64,000 nucleotides of DNA from Burkholderia cenocepacia (GTDB lineage: Bacteria > Pseudomonadota > Gammaproteobacteria > Burkholderiales > Burkholderiaceae). The notes under the pieces were generated by a model. The model was given only the letters and a program-made list of their open reading frames with translations, had not been told where the DNA came from and did not search any database. The position numbers were made by a program, and so were the translations under genes. How positions within the stretch are numbered: position 1 is the first letter of the stretch; the number at the start of each line of letters is the position of its first letter. Location: the NCBI RefSeq assembly GCF_014211915.1, contig NZ_CP060039.1, forward strand, positions 1 to 64,000, given 5' to 3'. Positions 1 to 8,450 of this stretch are shown here, piece by piece.

Positions 1-34
1 TGGTAGTTTTGCCTGACCGACGTTGATTCACCGA

Positions 35-57
35 CGCGCCGCCCCACATGCGGCGCG
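35..57. other. perfect 8-bp inverted repeat upstream of glpK
   Basis: Two 8-base arms (35-42 and 50-57) are exact reverse complements around a 7-base loop, about 40 bases before the glpK start. There is no T-run, so it is at best a weak terminator of an upstream gene or a leader stem-loop. No regulator can be assigned. Confidence 0.35.
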
Positions 58-96
58 CACCACAACTAAGCCAATCCACGGATGGAGATGAGAGAC

Positions 97-1597
97 ATGC
101 AGGACCAGTACATCCTCGCGCTTGACCAGGGCACCACGAGTTCCCGCGCGATGCTGTTCGATCGCCAGGGCAACATCGTATCGATCGCCCAGAAGGAATT
201 CGAACAGATCTACCCGCAACCCGGCTGGGTCGAGCACGACCCGCAGGAAATCTGGTCGACGCAAGCCGGCGTCGCCGCGGAAGCCGTCACGCGCACGGGC
301 CTGAACGGCACGTCGATCGCGGCGATCGGCATCACGAACCAGCGCGAAACGACCATCGTCTGGGATCGCGAGACGGGCCAGCCGGTCTACAACGCGATCG
401 TCTGGCAGGATCGCCGCACCGCCGATTTCTGCGACTCGCTGAAGAAGCAGGGCCTCGAAGCGAAGGTGCGCGCGAAGACCGGCCTGCCGATCGACTCGTA
501 CTTCTCCGCGACGAAGATCCGCTGGATCCTCGACAACGTGCCGGGCGCGCGCGACAAGGCGCGCCAGGGCAAGCTCGCGTTCGGCACCGTCGACAGCTGG
601 CTCGTGTGGAACTTCACGAAGCACGAACTGCACGTGACCGACGTGACGAACGCGTCGCGCACGATGCTGTTCAACATCCATACGCGCGAATGGGACAGCG
701 AGCTGCTCGAACTGCTCGACATCCCGCGCAGCATGCTGCCGGAAGTGAAGGCATCGTCGGAAATCTACGGCCACACCAAGACCACCGTGTTCGCATCGAA
801 GATCCCGCTCGCGGGCATCGCCGGCGACCAGCACGCGGCGCTGTTCGGCCAGATGTGCACGACCTCGGGCATGGTAAAGAACACCTACGGCACCGGCTGC
901 TTCCTGATGATGAACACCGGCGACAAGCCGATCGAATCGAAGAACAACCTCGTCACGACGATCGCCTGGCAGATCGGCGACGACGTGCAGTACGCGCTCG
1001 AAGGCAGCATCTTCATCGCGGGCGGTCGTGCAGTGGCTGCGCGACGGCGTCGGCCTCATCAAGACGGCCGCGGAAATCGAGGCGCTCGCCGCGAGCGTGC
1101 CGCACACCGACGGCGTGTATCTCGTGCCCGCGTTCGCCGGCCTCGGCGCACCGCACTGGAACGCACGGGCGCGCGGCTCGGTGTTCGGCGTCACGCGCGG
1201 CACGAGCGCCGCGCATCTCGCGCGCGCGGCGCTCGATGCGATCGCGTATCAGTCGCTCGACGTGCTGGCCGCGATGGAAGCCGATTCGGGCATCAGCATC
1301 GGCGAGTTGCGCGTCGACGGCGGCGCCAGCGCGAACGACCTGCTGATGCAGTTCCAGGCCGACCTGCTCGGCGTCGACGCGGTGCGTCCGCAGATCACCG
1401 AGACGACCGCGCTCGGCGCGGCCTACCTCGCGGGTCTCGCGATCGGCTACTGGAAGAACCTCGACGAAGTGCGCGACCAGTGGCAGCTCGATCGCCGCTT
1501 CGCACCGTCGATGCCGAAGGAGCAGGTCGAGCAGCGCATGGCCGGCTGGCAGCGTGCGGTGCGCGCCGCGAAGGCATGGGCCGACGACACCCGGTAA
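97..1597 (+). CDS. glpK: glycerol kinase GlpK (frameshifted near 1021-1026)
   Basis: ATP:glycerol 3-phosphotransferase, a cytosolic FGGY-family enzyme that traps glycerol as glycerol 3-phosphate. The ATG at 97 follows a GGAG at 84-87 and gives the family N-terminus ([11 protein letters not shown]). An ATG at 82 is in frame but has no better ribosome site. The frame opened at 97 carries the kinase sequence up to GSIFIAGG near 1020. After that, homology continues in another frame ([13 protein letters not shown] to the stop at 1597). The family sequence at the join is close to G-A-V-V-Q-W, so two bases of a GC-rich dinucleotide run appear to be missing. Restoring them gives 500 residues, the usual length. 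glpF follows in the same direction. This is either a sequence error or a real loss of function. Confidence 0.93.
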
Positions 1598-1629
1598 TCC
1601 GAACTACTCCAAACGACATACAACAACAC

Positions 1630-1659
1630 CGGCGGACCGCGCAGCGCGCGAGTCCGCCG
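1630..1659 (+). other. intercistronic stem-loop between glpK and glpF
   Basis: Arms 1630-1636 and 1653-1659 are reverse complements (7 bp) and enclose a very GC-rich loop. There is no T-run. It may stabilise or attenuate the glpKF transcript; this is inference. Confidence 0.3.
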
Positions 1660-1677
1660 TGACTTCGAGAGACAATC

Positions 1678-2393
1678 ATGTCACCTTATATTGCAGAATT
1701 CATCGGCACGGCGATCCTCGTGCTGCTCGGCAACGGCGCGGTCGCAAACGTGCTGCTTGCAAAGACCAAGGGCAAAGGCGCGGATCTGATCGTGATCGTG
1801 ATGGGCTGGGCGATGGCGGTATTCGTCGCGGTCTACGTGACCGCGTCGTTCAGCGGCGCGCACCTGAACCCGATCGTCACGATCAGCCTCGCGCTCGCGG
1901 GCAAGTTCGCGTGGTCGAAAGTCGGCGGCTACGTGCTCTCGCAGATGCTCGGCGGGATGGCGGGCGCGCTGCTCGTGTGGCTCGCGTATCGCCAGCACTT
2001 CGCGAAGGAAGCCGATGCGGACCTGAAGCTCGCGGTGTTCTGCACGGCGCCGGCGATCCGCAGCACCACGCACAACGTGCTGACCGAAGCGATCTGCACG
2101 TTCGTGCTGATCCTCGGCGTGCTGTATCTCGCGTCGCCGCAAGTCGGCCTCGGCGCACTCGACGCGCTGCCCGTCGGCCTGCTCGTGCTCGGCATCGGCA
2201 TCTCGCTCGGCGGCCCGACCGGCTACGCGATGAGCCCGCGCGCGACCTGTCGCCGCGCATCATGCATGCGCTGCTGCCGATTCCCGGCAAGCGCGACAGC
2301 GACTGGCGCTATGCGTGGGTGCCCGTCGTCGGCCCGCTGCTCGGCGGCGCGGCGGCAGCCGGCCTGTATCTGCGCCTGCACGCGATGGCCTGA
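1678..2393 (+). CDS. glpF: glycerol uptake facilitator GlpF (frameshifted near 2233-2243)
   Basis: MIP-family aquaglyceroporin of the inner membrane that admits glycerol for GlpK just upstream. Start ATG 1678 follows GAGAGA. The first half carries the conserved SGAHLNP loop, but the motif reads N-P-I rather than the usual N-P-A. The second half-pore loop should read roughly A-M-N-P-A-R-D. Here the frame reads AMSPRAT and then leaves the family. The correct C-terminus ([14 protein letters not shown] to LHAMA) lies in another frame ending at 2393, so one base is missing inside the second NPA motif. Restored length is about 238 residues, somewhat short of E. coli GlpF. A strong bidirectional hairpin follows. 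Confidence 0.9.
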
Positions 2394-2406
2394 TCGCGGT
2401 CTGAAC

Positions 2407-2441
2407 GAAGCGCGCGGCGTTCGCTGCCGCGCGCTTCATTT
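2407..2441. terminator. bidirectional terminator between glpF and the ferredoxin reductase gene
   Basis: A perfect 12-bp stem (2407-2418 with 2426-2437) has a 7-base loop and a short T-rich tail. It lies exactly between two convergent genes. Confidence 0.75.
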
Positions 2442-2453
2442 CCCTCCTTTCCG

Positions 2454-3704
2454 CTACCGGTCATTCACGGCCGTCACCAGCGACTTCAGCTTCACGTCGA
2501 CGTCCGCGACCGCCGCCGGCGTCACGTCGATCCCGCGTTCGACCAGCATCCTCGCCACGCGCATTTCCTTCACGAATCCCGCCGCCCGGCCGAAGCCGCT
2601 CGCCGCGACGAGCCGCGCGAGCGCATCGAAATGGAAATGGATTTCCGCATCGTCGCCAAGGCTGCGTGCGACCGACTGCGTACCGAGCGCCGGCTCCCCG
2701 GCCACCTGCAACTGCGCATCGTATTGATCGGACCAGAACCACGGCGTGTCGCGATACGCTTCGCCCGCACCGAGCATGTTGCGGGCGGCGACGTGCGCTT
2801 GCGTCTCGGCGCCGTGCCAGGTCTCCTGTCGAACCGGCTGGCCCGATAACGCGCTCGGAAACACCGCGACGTCGCCGGCCGCGTAGATGCCGCGCGCCGA
2901 TGTCTCGAGCTGCGCATTCACGACGATGCCGCGCTCGACCGCGAGGCCCGCATCGCGCGCCAGTTCATCGGCCGGTTCGATGCCGATGCCGGCCACGACC
3001 GTGTCGGCGAGTAGCGTGTCGCCGTCGTCGAGCACGACGGCCAGCGCACCGCCCGACGTCCGCTCGATCGCAACCGGCTTTCGGTTCAGGCGAATCGCCA
3101 CGCCCTGCGCATCGTGCGCCGCATGCACGCGCGTCGCGATGGCTTCCGGCACAGCGCGGCCGAGCAGTCGCGGCGCCGCGTCGAGCACGGTCACGCGGCA
3201 GCCGCGCCGACGCGCCGACGCCGCGACTTCGAGACCGATGAAACCGCCGCCGATCAGCACGATCCGCGCGTCGGGCACGAGCCGCGCGCCGAGTACCGCC
3301 GCATCGTCGAGCGTGCGCAACGCGACTACGCCGTCGAGCGCCGCGCCAGGAATGGCCAGACGGCGCGCACGGCCGCCGGTGGCCAGCAGCAGCGCGTCGT
3401 AGCCGAACACGTGTCCGCCGGACATGCGCACTTCGCGTGCGTGCGGATCGATACGCTCGACGGTCGCGACGATCCGCTCGATGCGGTCGACCGTCCATGC
3501 GTCGGCATCGCGCAACCGGCATTGCACCGCGCTGCGCTCGCCCGTCAGCACGCCCTTGGATAACGGCGGCCGCTCGTACGGCGGATGCGGCTCCGCGCCG
3601 ATCAGCACGATGCGCCCGCGCCAGCCGGACGCGCGCAGCACCTGCGCCGCGCGGCCGCCGGCATGGCCCGCGCCGACGATCGCCATCACCCGGTCGCTGG
3701 TCAT
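2454..3704 (-). CDS. FAD-dependent ferredoxin reductase of a three-component oxygenase (MocF-like)
   Basis: NAD(P)H-dependent flavoprotein of the pyridine nucleotide-disulfide oxidoreductase family (rhodocoxin/putidaredoxin reductase type), 416 residues. It has an N-terminal FAD-binding GAGHAGG (residues 11-17), the ERPPLSK segment typical of these reductases, and a second Rossmann motif IGGGFIG (151-157) for NAD(P)H. It begins 4 bases after the Rieske ferredoxin stop, so the two are almost certainly cotranscribed and translationally coupled. Its expected role is to pass electrons from NAD(P)H to that ferredoxin and on to the desaturase-like oxygenase. An in-frame ATG six codons downstream is an alternative start. 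The overall gene order matches rhizobial mocDEF; the substrate is inferred only. Confidence 0.85.
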   Translation of the reverse strand: MTSDRVMAIVGAGHAGGRAAQVLRASGWRGRIVLIGAEPHPPYERPPLSKGVLTGERSAVQCRLRDADAWTVDRIERIVATVERIDPHAREVRMSGGHVFGYDALLLATGGRARRLAIPGAALDGVVALRTLDDAAVLGARLVPDARIVLIGGGFIGLEVAASARRRGCRVTVLDAAPRLLGRAVPEAIATRVHAAHDAQGVAIRLNRKPVAIERTSGGALAVVLDDGDTLLADTVVAGIGIEPADELARDAGLAVERGIVVNAQLETSARGIYAAGDVAVFPSALSGQPVRQETWHGAETQAHVAARNMLGAGEAYRDTPWFWSDQYDAQLQVAGEPALGTQSVARSLGDDAEIHFHFDALARLVAASGFGRAAGFVKEMRVARMLVERGIDVTPAAVADVDVKLKSLVTAVNDR

Positions 3705-3708
3705 CGCG

Positions 3709-4017
3709 TCATACCTCGATCAGGATGCGGCCGTCCTCGATCTTCGCGCGGTACGTGCGCAGCCTCTCGCACGCGGGCGCCGACAGCGGCCGGCCGTCGC
3801 GCACGTCGAAGCGGCCGTTGTGCTTCGGGCACTCGATCACGTGATCCATCACGAGCCCGTCCGCGAGATGCACCTGCTCGTGCGTGCACAGACCGTCGCT
3901 CGCGTAAACCTCGCCGTCGATCCGGTAGATCGCATACGTGCGGCCGGCGTGATCGAAGCGCGCGACGTCTTCGTCGTCGATGTCGTCGAGCGCGCCGGTG
4001 TCGATCCATTGCGTCAT
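3709..4017 (-). CDS. Rieske-type [2Fe-2S] ferredoxin (MocE-like)
   Basis: Small soluble electron carrier of 102 residues. The Rieske cluster ligands are clear: C44-x-H46 (CTHEQ) and C63-x2-H66 (CPKHNGRF), in the spacing of single-domain Rieske ferredoxins serving oxygenases. It lies between the oxygenase gene (36 bases upstream) and the reductase gene (4 bases downstream). That order suggests an electron chain reductase to ferredoxin to oxygenase. NirD-type Rieske proteins look similar, but there is no nitrite reductase nearby. Confidence 0.88.
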   Translation of the reverse strand: MTQWIDTGALDDIDDEDVARFDHAGRTYAIYRIDGEVYASDGLCTHEQVHLADGLVMDHVIECPKHNGRFDVRDGRPLSAPACERLRTYRAKIEDGRILIEV

Positions 4018-4053
4018 GGTGCGTGTCTCCTTCGTTGTGAGGTTCGGTAGCGG

Positions 4054-5136
4054 TCAGGCGCGCGCGGCATCCGGCACCGGCCGCACGACGTAATCGGACG
4101 GGTCGCGCGTCTGCCGGACCAGCGCCGGCACGATCTCCGCATAGGCCGCCAGCGTGCTGCGGTACGGCGGCGGCATGTCGGCCTTCACGACTTCGTGCAG
4201 CTTCGGCAGCGCATGGAACGGCACCATCGGGAACATGTGGTGCTCGACGTGATAGTTCATGTTCCAGTACAGGAAGCGGAACACCGGATTCATCATCACG
4301 GTCCGGCAGTTGCGCCGGTGATCGAGCACGTTCTCCGGCATGCCCGCGTGCTGCGTGAGGCCGAAGTACAGGTACAGCCATGCGCCGTAGAGGCTCGGCA
4401 GCCCGATGTAGAGCAGCGGCAGGAGCGTGTGCCAGTACACCGCCGCGCCCGTCACGAGCGCGTAGATCGCGAGATGGATGCGCGACTCGCGCACGACCTT
4501 CGGCCATTCCGACTCGGGCACGTAGGTGCGTTCCTCGTCGTCGAGCCGGCCGGTGAACGACACCGCGATCATCTTGCGCAGCTCGCCGGCCACGTGCTTC
4601 AGCGCGACGACGTTCAGCGCGAGCGCGAGCCAGTCGGTCGGCTTCGGCGCGGCGATTTCCGGATCGCGCCCGACGACCAGCGTATCGGTGTGATGGCGCG
4701 CATGGCTCCAGCGCCAGGCGGTCGCGCGGCGGAACACCTGGAACGACGCGACCTGGTACAGCACGTCGTTCATCCAGCGCGTGCGGAACGCGGTGCCGTG
4801 CCCGCATTCGTGCCAGCGCGAATCGGCCGGGCTGCAGTACAGCGTGCCGTACACGAAGAACGCGGGAATCGCCCACGCCGAATGCGCGCGCCACGCCAGC
4901 CACGCGAGCGCGCCGCTGATCGCGATCGCCGCATACCAGATCAGCGTGTCGCGAATCGCCCGCGCATCGCCGCGCTGCATCAGCTGCTTCATCAGCGGCC
5001 GCGGCACCGCGCACCGGTACCACGCGGCGTTGACGAGCCCGGCCGCGTGTGCGCGCTCGCCGGCGCCGCCGATCATTCGGTATGCCTGACGGCGCGCCGC
5101 CGTGGGTTCGCGTGCCGGGTCGTCGGGTTGGGCCAC
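4054..5136 (-). CDS. desaturase-like di-iron oxygenase (MocD-like)
   Basis: Membrane-associated fatty-acid-desaturase superfamily protein, 360 residues. The three histidine boxes are present: HECGH (109-113), HARHH (145-149) and HVEHH (296-300), with further histidines at about 263 and 273. Hydrophobic segments around 62-100 and 222-260 fit membrane insertion. Its partners are a Rieske ferredoxin and a ferredoxin reductase, not a lipid gene. This matches the rhizopine MocDEF system, in which the oxygenase is thought to demethylate 3-O-methyl-scyllo-inosamine. Divergence from a LacI regulator and inositol-type genes supports a sugar-alcohol substrate over fatty acids. The family is certain; the substrate is inference. 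Confidence 0.85.
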   Translation of the reverse strand: MAQPDDPAREPTAARRQAYRMIGGAGERAHAAGLVNAAWYRCAVPRPLMKQLMQRGDARAIRDTLIWYAAIAISGALAWLAWRAHSAWAIPAFFVYGTLYCSPADSRWHECGHGTAFRTRWMNDVLYQVASFQVFRRATAWRWSHARHHTDTLVVGRDPEIAAPKPTDWLALALNVVALKHVAGELRKMIAVSFTGRLDDEERTYVPESEWPKVVRESRIHLAIYALVTGAAVYWHTLLPLLYIGLPSLYGAWLYLYFGLTQHAGMPENVLDHRRNCRTVMMNPVFRFLYWNMNYHVEHHMFPMVPFHALPKLHEVVKADMPPPYRSTLAAYAEIVPALVRQTRDPSDYVVRPVPDAARA

Positions 5137-5301
5137 TTCTGTCTCCTGGGGTTCTTGTGCGCGGCAAGCGCTTCGCCACAGGAACGAAATTAGGCGACCG
5201 GCCGCCCCGCCTCAATCGAAACGTTGACGAAATTTCGCCATCGCTTTAGCGTTCCCGACAACGCCACGCGATCGATGGCGACCCTCATGATGGAGACGAC
5301 C
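5137..5301. promoter_or_regulatory. divergent promoter/operator region of the moc-like island
   Basis: This 165-base gap separates the leftward oxygenase operon from the rightward LacI gene. It contains a perfect 10-bp palindrome at 5228-5237 (CGAAATTTCG). A related ACGAAATT copy lies about 42 bases to its left, and an AACGTT palindrome is close by. LacI-family operators are short palindromes in such places, so this is a reasonable candidate site. No clear -35/-10 pair was identified. Confidence 0.4.
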
Positions 5302-6366
5302 ATGGCAGGTGAATCCGGGCCGCGCTGGCGCAAGCGCACCGCGCGCTTCGACGAGATCGCGGCGCTCGCCGGCGTCAGCACGACGACCGTCGACCGCGTG
5401 CTGAACGAGCGTGGCAGCGTCTCCGCGCAGGCGCGCGAACGCGTGGTGGCGGCCGCGCGGCAACTCGGCGTGCCGCGACAGTTGCCCGACACGCGGCACG
5501 GGTTGATCCACGTCGACGTGCTGCTGCCGGACACCGACGCGCCGTTCTTCCGACGATTGCAGCAGGCGCTGCAGCGCTCGCTGCAGATGCTCGACCGGCG
5601 CGTGGTCGTGCACCGGACGATCCTGCCCGCCGCGGACGACGCGCGCGCCGCCGCGCTGATCGAACGGCCCGCGTACCGGCGCGCGGCGCTGATCGTCACC
5701 GCGCACGACACGGCCCGCGTGCGTGACGCACTGGCTGCCGCGATCGCGCGGGGCGAAACCGTCGTCACGATGGTCACCGACATCGGCGGCATCGACCGCG
5801 CGCACTTCGCCGGCATCGATAACTATCGCGCCGGGCGCACGGCCGGCTACTACATCGGCCGCCTCGCCGCGCGCCCTGGCCGCGTGCTGCTGCTCGGCGG
5901 CCGGATGGGCTACCGCGCGCACGCCGACCGGATGGCCGGCTGCCGCGACCAGCTCGCCGACGCGTTCGCCGCCGTGCGCTGCGACGATGAACCGATCGAG
6001 ACGCTCGACCAGGACGACCGCTGCTACCGCGCGGTGTCGAAGGCGCTGCAGGCGCACGACGACGTGGTCGCGATCTACAACAGCGGCGCCGGTTCGGCCG
6101 GCATCGAAGCGGCGCTGCGCAAGGCCGGCGCGATCGGGCGCGTGGTGTGGATCGGCCACGAGATGATCGACCTGCACCGTACCTTCATCGAAGCCGGCGC
6201 GATGGATCTCGCGATCGACCAGGATCCGGACGGGCAGGCGATTTCCGCGCTGCAGCACGTGCTGCATGCGTGCGGCATCGTCGAACAGCCGCCGCCGGAC
6301 GACCCGGTCGAATTCCGCGTGTTCTGTCCGGCGAACGTGAGGACGAGCGCGTACCTGCAGGCGTGA
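5302..6366 (+). CDS. LacI-family transcriptional regulator
   Basis: Sugar-responsive DNA-binding regulator of about 354 residues. The N-terminal helix-turn-helix (RFDEIAALAGVSTTTVDRVL) is followed by a hinge and a periplasmic-binding-protein-like sensor domain. I chose ATG 5302 because GGAG at 5293-5296 is well spaced and because the HTH then starts near residue 13. A longer frame opens at a TTG at 5224 but would add about 26 residues without homology. It is transcribed divergently from the oxygenase operon and precedes the isomerase and dehydrogenase genes. It probably represses both arms until an inositol-like ligand binds (inference). Confidence 0.88.
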   Translation: MAGESGPRWRKRTARFDEIAALAGVSTTTVDRVLNERGSVSAQARERVVAAARQLGVPRQLPDTRHGLIHVDVLLPDTDAPFFRRLQQALQRSLQMLDRRVVVHRTILPAADDARAAALIERPAYRRAALIVTAHDTARVRDALAAAIARGETVVTMVTDIGGIDRAHFAGIDNYRAGRTAGYYIGRLAARPGRVLLLGGRMGYRAHADRMAGCRDQLADAFAAVRCDDEPIETLDQDDRCYRAVSKALQAHDDVVAIYNSGAGSAGIEAALRKAGAIGRVVWIGHEMIDLHRTFIEAGAMDLAIDQDPDGQAISALQHVLHACGIVEQPPPDDPVEFRVFCPANVRTSAYLQA

Positions 6367-6401
6367 ATCCCGCCGTGCGGCACACCGTGTGCGCACGATG
6401 A

Positions 6402-6430
6402 AAAAATCGACCACGGCATGGGCGATTTTT
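6402..6430. terminator. A-tract/T-tract hairpin after the LacI gene
   Basis: The arms 6402-6409 (AAAAATCG) and 6423-6430 (CGATTTTT) pair perfectly around a 13-base loop, 35 bases after the LacI stop. It probably separates the regulator from the catabolic genes that follow. Confidence 0.5.
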
Positions 6431-6509
6431 CGTCAACCTTTGTCATGCAGCCCGCGCCGCGCATCCGTACATTGATCAGCCATCCACGGACAACAACGGA
6501 CAGGAGACG

Positions 6510-7511
6510 ATGGCTGAACCGATCCTCATCGGCGTGAACCTCGACGGCGTGCTCGAACACGACGGGCTGCCGCCGCCCACGCCCGCCGAACGTTTCCGGA
6601 GGGTCGCCGCTGCCGGCGTGTTCGATTACATCGAAAAGAACCCGGCGCGCGGCGAGGACCTGTCGCCGTATTTCGCGCTGGTCGATCGCCACGCGCTGCC
6701 GATCCGCGTGATCGGCGGCATCTGGTGCGCGGGCCGCGACGAAGCGCATGTCGCCGAGATCGTCGCCGCGGGTGCGCGGTTCGGCAGCACGGTGCTCAAC
6801 TGCCAGCTACATGCGCGTCACGCGGACGGCCACCTGCTGTCGGACCGCGAAGTCGCCGATTTCTACCTGCGTGCGTACGCATTGGGCGAGCCGGTCGGCT
6901 GCCTGCCGAGCCTCGAAGTGCACGTCGACATGTGGAGCGAGGACTTCATGCGCGTGGCGCGCGTCGCGCAGCTTGTCGAGCAGGCCGGCGCACCGTTCCG
7001 TATCACGCTCGATCATTCGCACCTGCTGTTCAAGATCGGCAACCGCGCCGAGCTCGACGCATCGGGCCTGCGCGAATCGGCCGACGGTGGCCATGCGCTG
7101 CTCGACCCGGCGTCGGCCGCCGCGATCTACGCCGACTGGATCGCGCGCGGCTGGGTCCGGCATGCGCATGCGCGCAGCGTGACGCCGAACAACCCCGAGA
7201 ACCGCTGGATGCGCCGCGCGGACGGCAGCCCCGGCCGCGGCATCCAGTACCCGTTCGTCGCGCCCGCGCCGGGCGCGTATCGCGGCGAATGGCGCGCGGA
7301 TGCGCTGGACACGTGGAAAGCCGCGCTGCGTCAGTTGCTGCGAACGCAGGCTCACGCGCGGCCACCGCTGCTCGCGCAGATCAGCTGCGAGTTCATCCCG
7401 TTTCCCGACTACGGCGGCGGCGCGCGCTATTCGATCTTCGACAACAACGTCGCGTGCGCGCACTGGCTGCGCGACACGTGGCAGACACTTGCCGCGCGCA
7501 CCGGCACCTGA
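6510..7511 (+). CDS. TIM-barrel sugar isomerase/epimerase-like protein (MocC/IolE-type)
   Basis: Xylose-isomerase-like TIM-barrel protein of 333 residues. Acidic and histidine residues of the metal site appear in segments such as EVHVDMWSED, TLDHSHLLFK and ISCEFIPFPD. The ATG at 6510 follows an AGGAGA ribosome site. It is the first of three catabolic genes after the LacI regulator. Proteins of this family act on inososes and related keto-sugars (inosose dehydratase IolE, MocC). I cannot tell which reaction this one performs, and it is clearly different from the shorter IolI-like neighbour. Confidence 0.75.
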   Translation: MAEPILIGVNLDGVLEHDGLPPPTPAERFRRVAAAGVFDYIEKNPARGEDLSPYFALVDRHALPIRVIGGIWCAGRDEAHVAEIVAAGARFGSTVLNCQLHARHADGHLLSDREVADFYLRAYALGEPVGCLPSLEVHVDMWSEDFMRVARVAQLVEQAGAPFRITLDHSHLLFKIGNRAELDASGLRESADGGHALLDPASAAAIYADWIARGWVRHAHARSVTPNNPENRWMRRADGSPGRGIQYPFVAPAPGAYRGEWRADALDTWKAALRQLLRTQAHARPPLLAQISCEFIPFPDYGGGARYSIFDNNVACAHWLRDTWQTLAARTGT

Positions 7512-7551
7512 TTCGGACCCGCCCCACTCCAGCCTCAAGGACAGAACGACG

Positions 7552-8376
7552 ATGCAAACCTTCCACTTTTCGCTGAACCGGATGAGCGCGCCGCGCTTGC
7601 CGCTCGACCGCTACGTCGCGCTGTGCCGGCGCCTTGGCGTCGACACGATCGAAATCCGCAACGATCTCGACGGCGTCGAGCTCGCCGATGGCACGCCGGC
7701 GGCCGCCGTCCGCGCGACGGCCGAAGCCGGCGGCGTGACGATCCTGACGATCAACGCGCTGCAGCGCTTCGAGCAATGGAACGCCGAGCGCGCGGACGAA
7801 GCGACCGTGCTGGCCGACTACGCGGCGCAATGCGGCGCGCGTGCGCTGGTGCTGTGCCCGACCAACAGCCACGGCGACACGCGCAGCGCGGACGCCCGCC
7901 ATGCGGATCTCGTCACGGCGCTGAAGGCGCTGAAACCGATCCTCGAAGCCCGCGGCCTGCTCGGCTTCATCGAACCGCTCGGCTTCGAGGAATGCGCGCT
8001 GCGCCGCAAGTCGGACGCGGTGAAGGGCATCTACGCGGCGGCGGGCGAGCCGGTGTTCCGGCTCGTGCACGACACGTTCCATCATCACCTCGCCGGCGAG
8101 GACATCTTCTTCCCGAGCCTGACGGGCCTCGTGCACATCTCGGGCGTCGAGGACGCCGACCTGCCGGTCGACCGGATGCGCGACGGTCACCGCGTGCTGG
8201 TCGGCGGCGCGGACCGGCTCGGCAACATCCGGCAACTGCGCGAGCTGCTCGCGCGCGGCTACCGCGGCGCGCTGTCGTTCGAGCCGTTCGCAAACGAAAT
8301 CGCCGAAGCCGGCGACATCGAGAACCGGCTGCGCGCCAGCATCGACTACGTGCGCGGCGAGCTGGCGGATCGCTGA
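7552..8376 (+). CDS. iolI: IolI-like TIM-barrel isomerase (2-keto-myo-inositol isomerase family)
   Basis: Predicted cytosolic metal-dependent isomerase of 274 residues in the AP endonuclease 2/xylose isomerase-like fold. Visible landmarks are the N-terminal LGVDTIEIRNDL strand, the GFIEPLGFEECALR segment with the first metal-binding Glu, VHDTFHHHLAGED, HISGVED and the C-terminal SFEPFANE. The pattern and length resemble 2-keto-myo-inositol isomerase, which interconverts inososes. It lies 40 bases after the longer TIM-barrel gene and 74 bases before the inositol dehydrogenase-like gene. Some hydroxypyruvate isomerase-like proteins look similar, so the exact substrate is not certain. Confidence 0.72.
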   Translation: MQTFHFSLNRMSAPRLPLDRYVALCRRLGVDTIEIRNDLDGVELADGTPAAAVRATAEAGGVTILTINALQRFEQWNAERADEATVLADYAAQCGARALVLCPTNSHGDTRSADARHADLVTALKALKPILEARGLLGFIEPLGFEECALRRKSDAVKGIYAAAGEPVFRLVHDTFHHHLAGEDIFFPSLTGLVHISGVEDADLPVDRMRDGHRVLVGGADRLGNIRQLRELLARGYRGALSFEPFANEIAEAGDIENRLRASIDYVRGELADR

Positions 8377-8450
8377 GCGGACCGTCATGACGGCGCGCGC
8401 CCCATGCTGACCGTGCATCGGTAAACCAGCGGAATCCATAGGAAAACGGA

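Noticed and set aside
1018..1028. Programmed ribosomal frameshifting in glpK
   Set aside because: No slippery heptamer, downstream pseudoknot or family precedent was visible, and other genes in the window show similar losses.
5224..5301. A longer LacI protein starting at TTG 5224
   Set aside because: The extra residues carry no family sequence, and ATG 5302 has a better ribosome site and places the HTH correctly.
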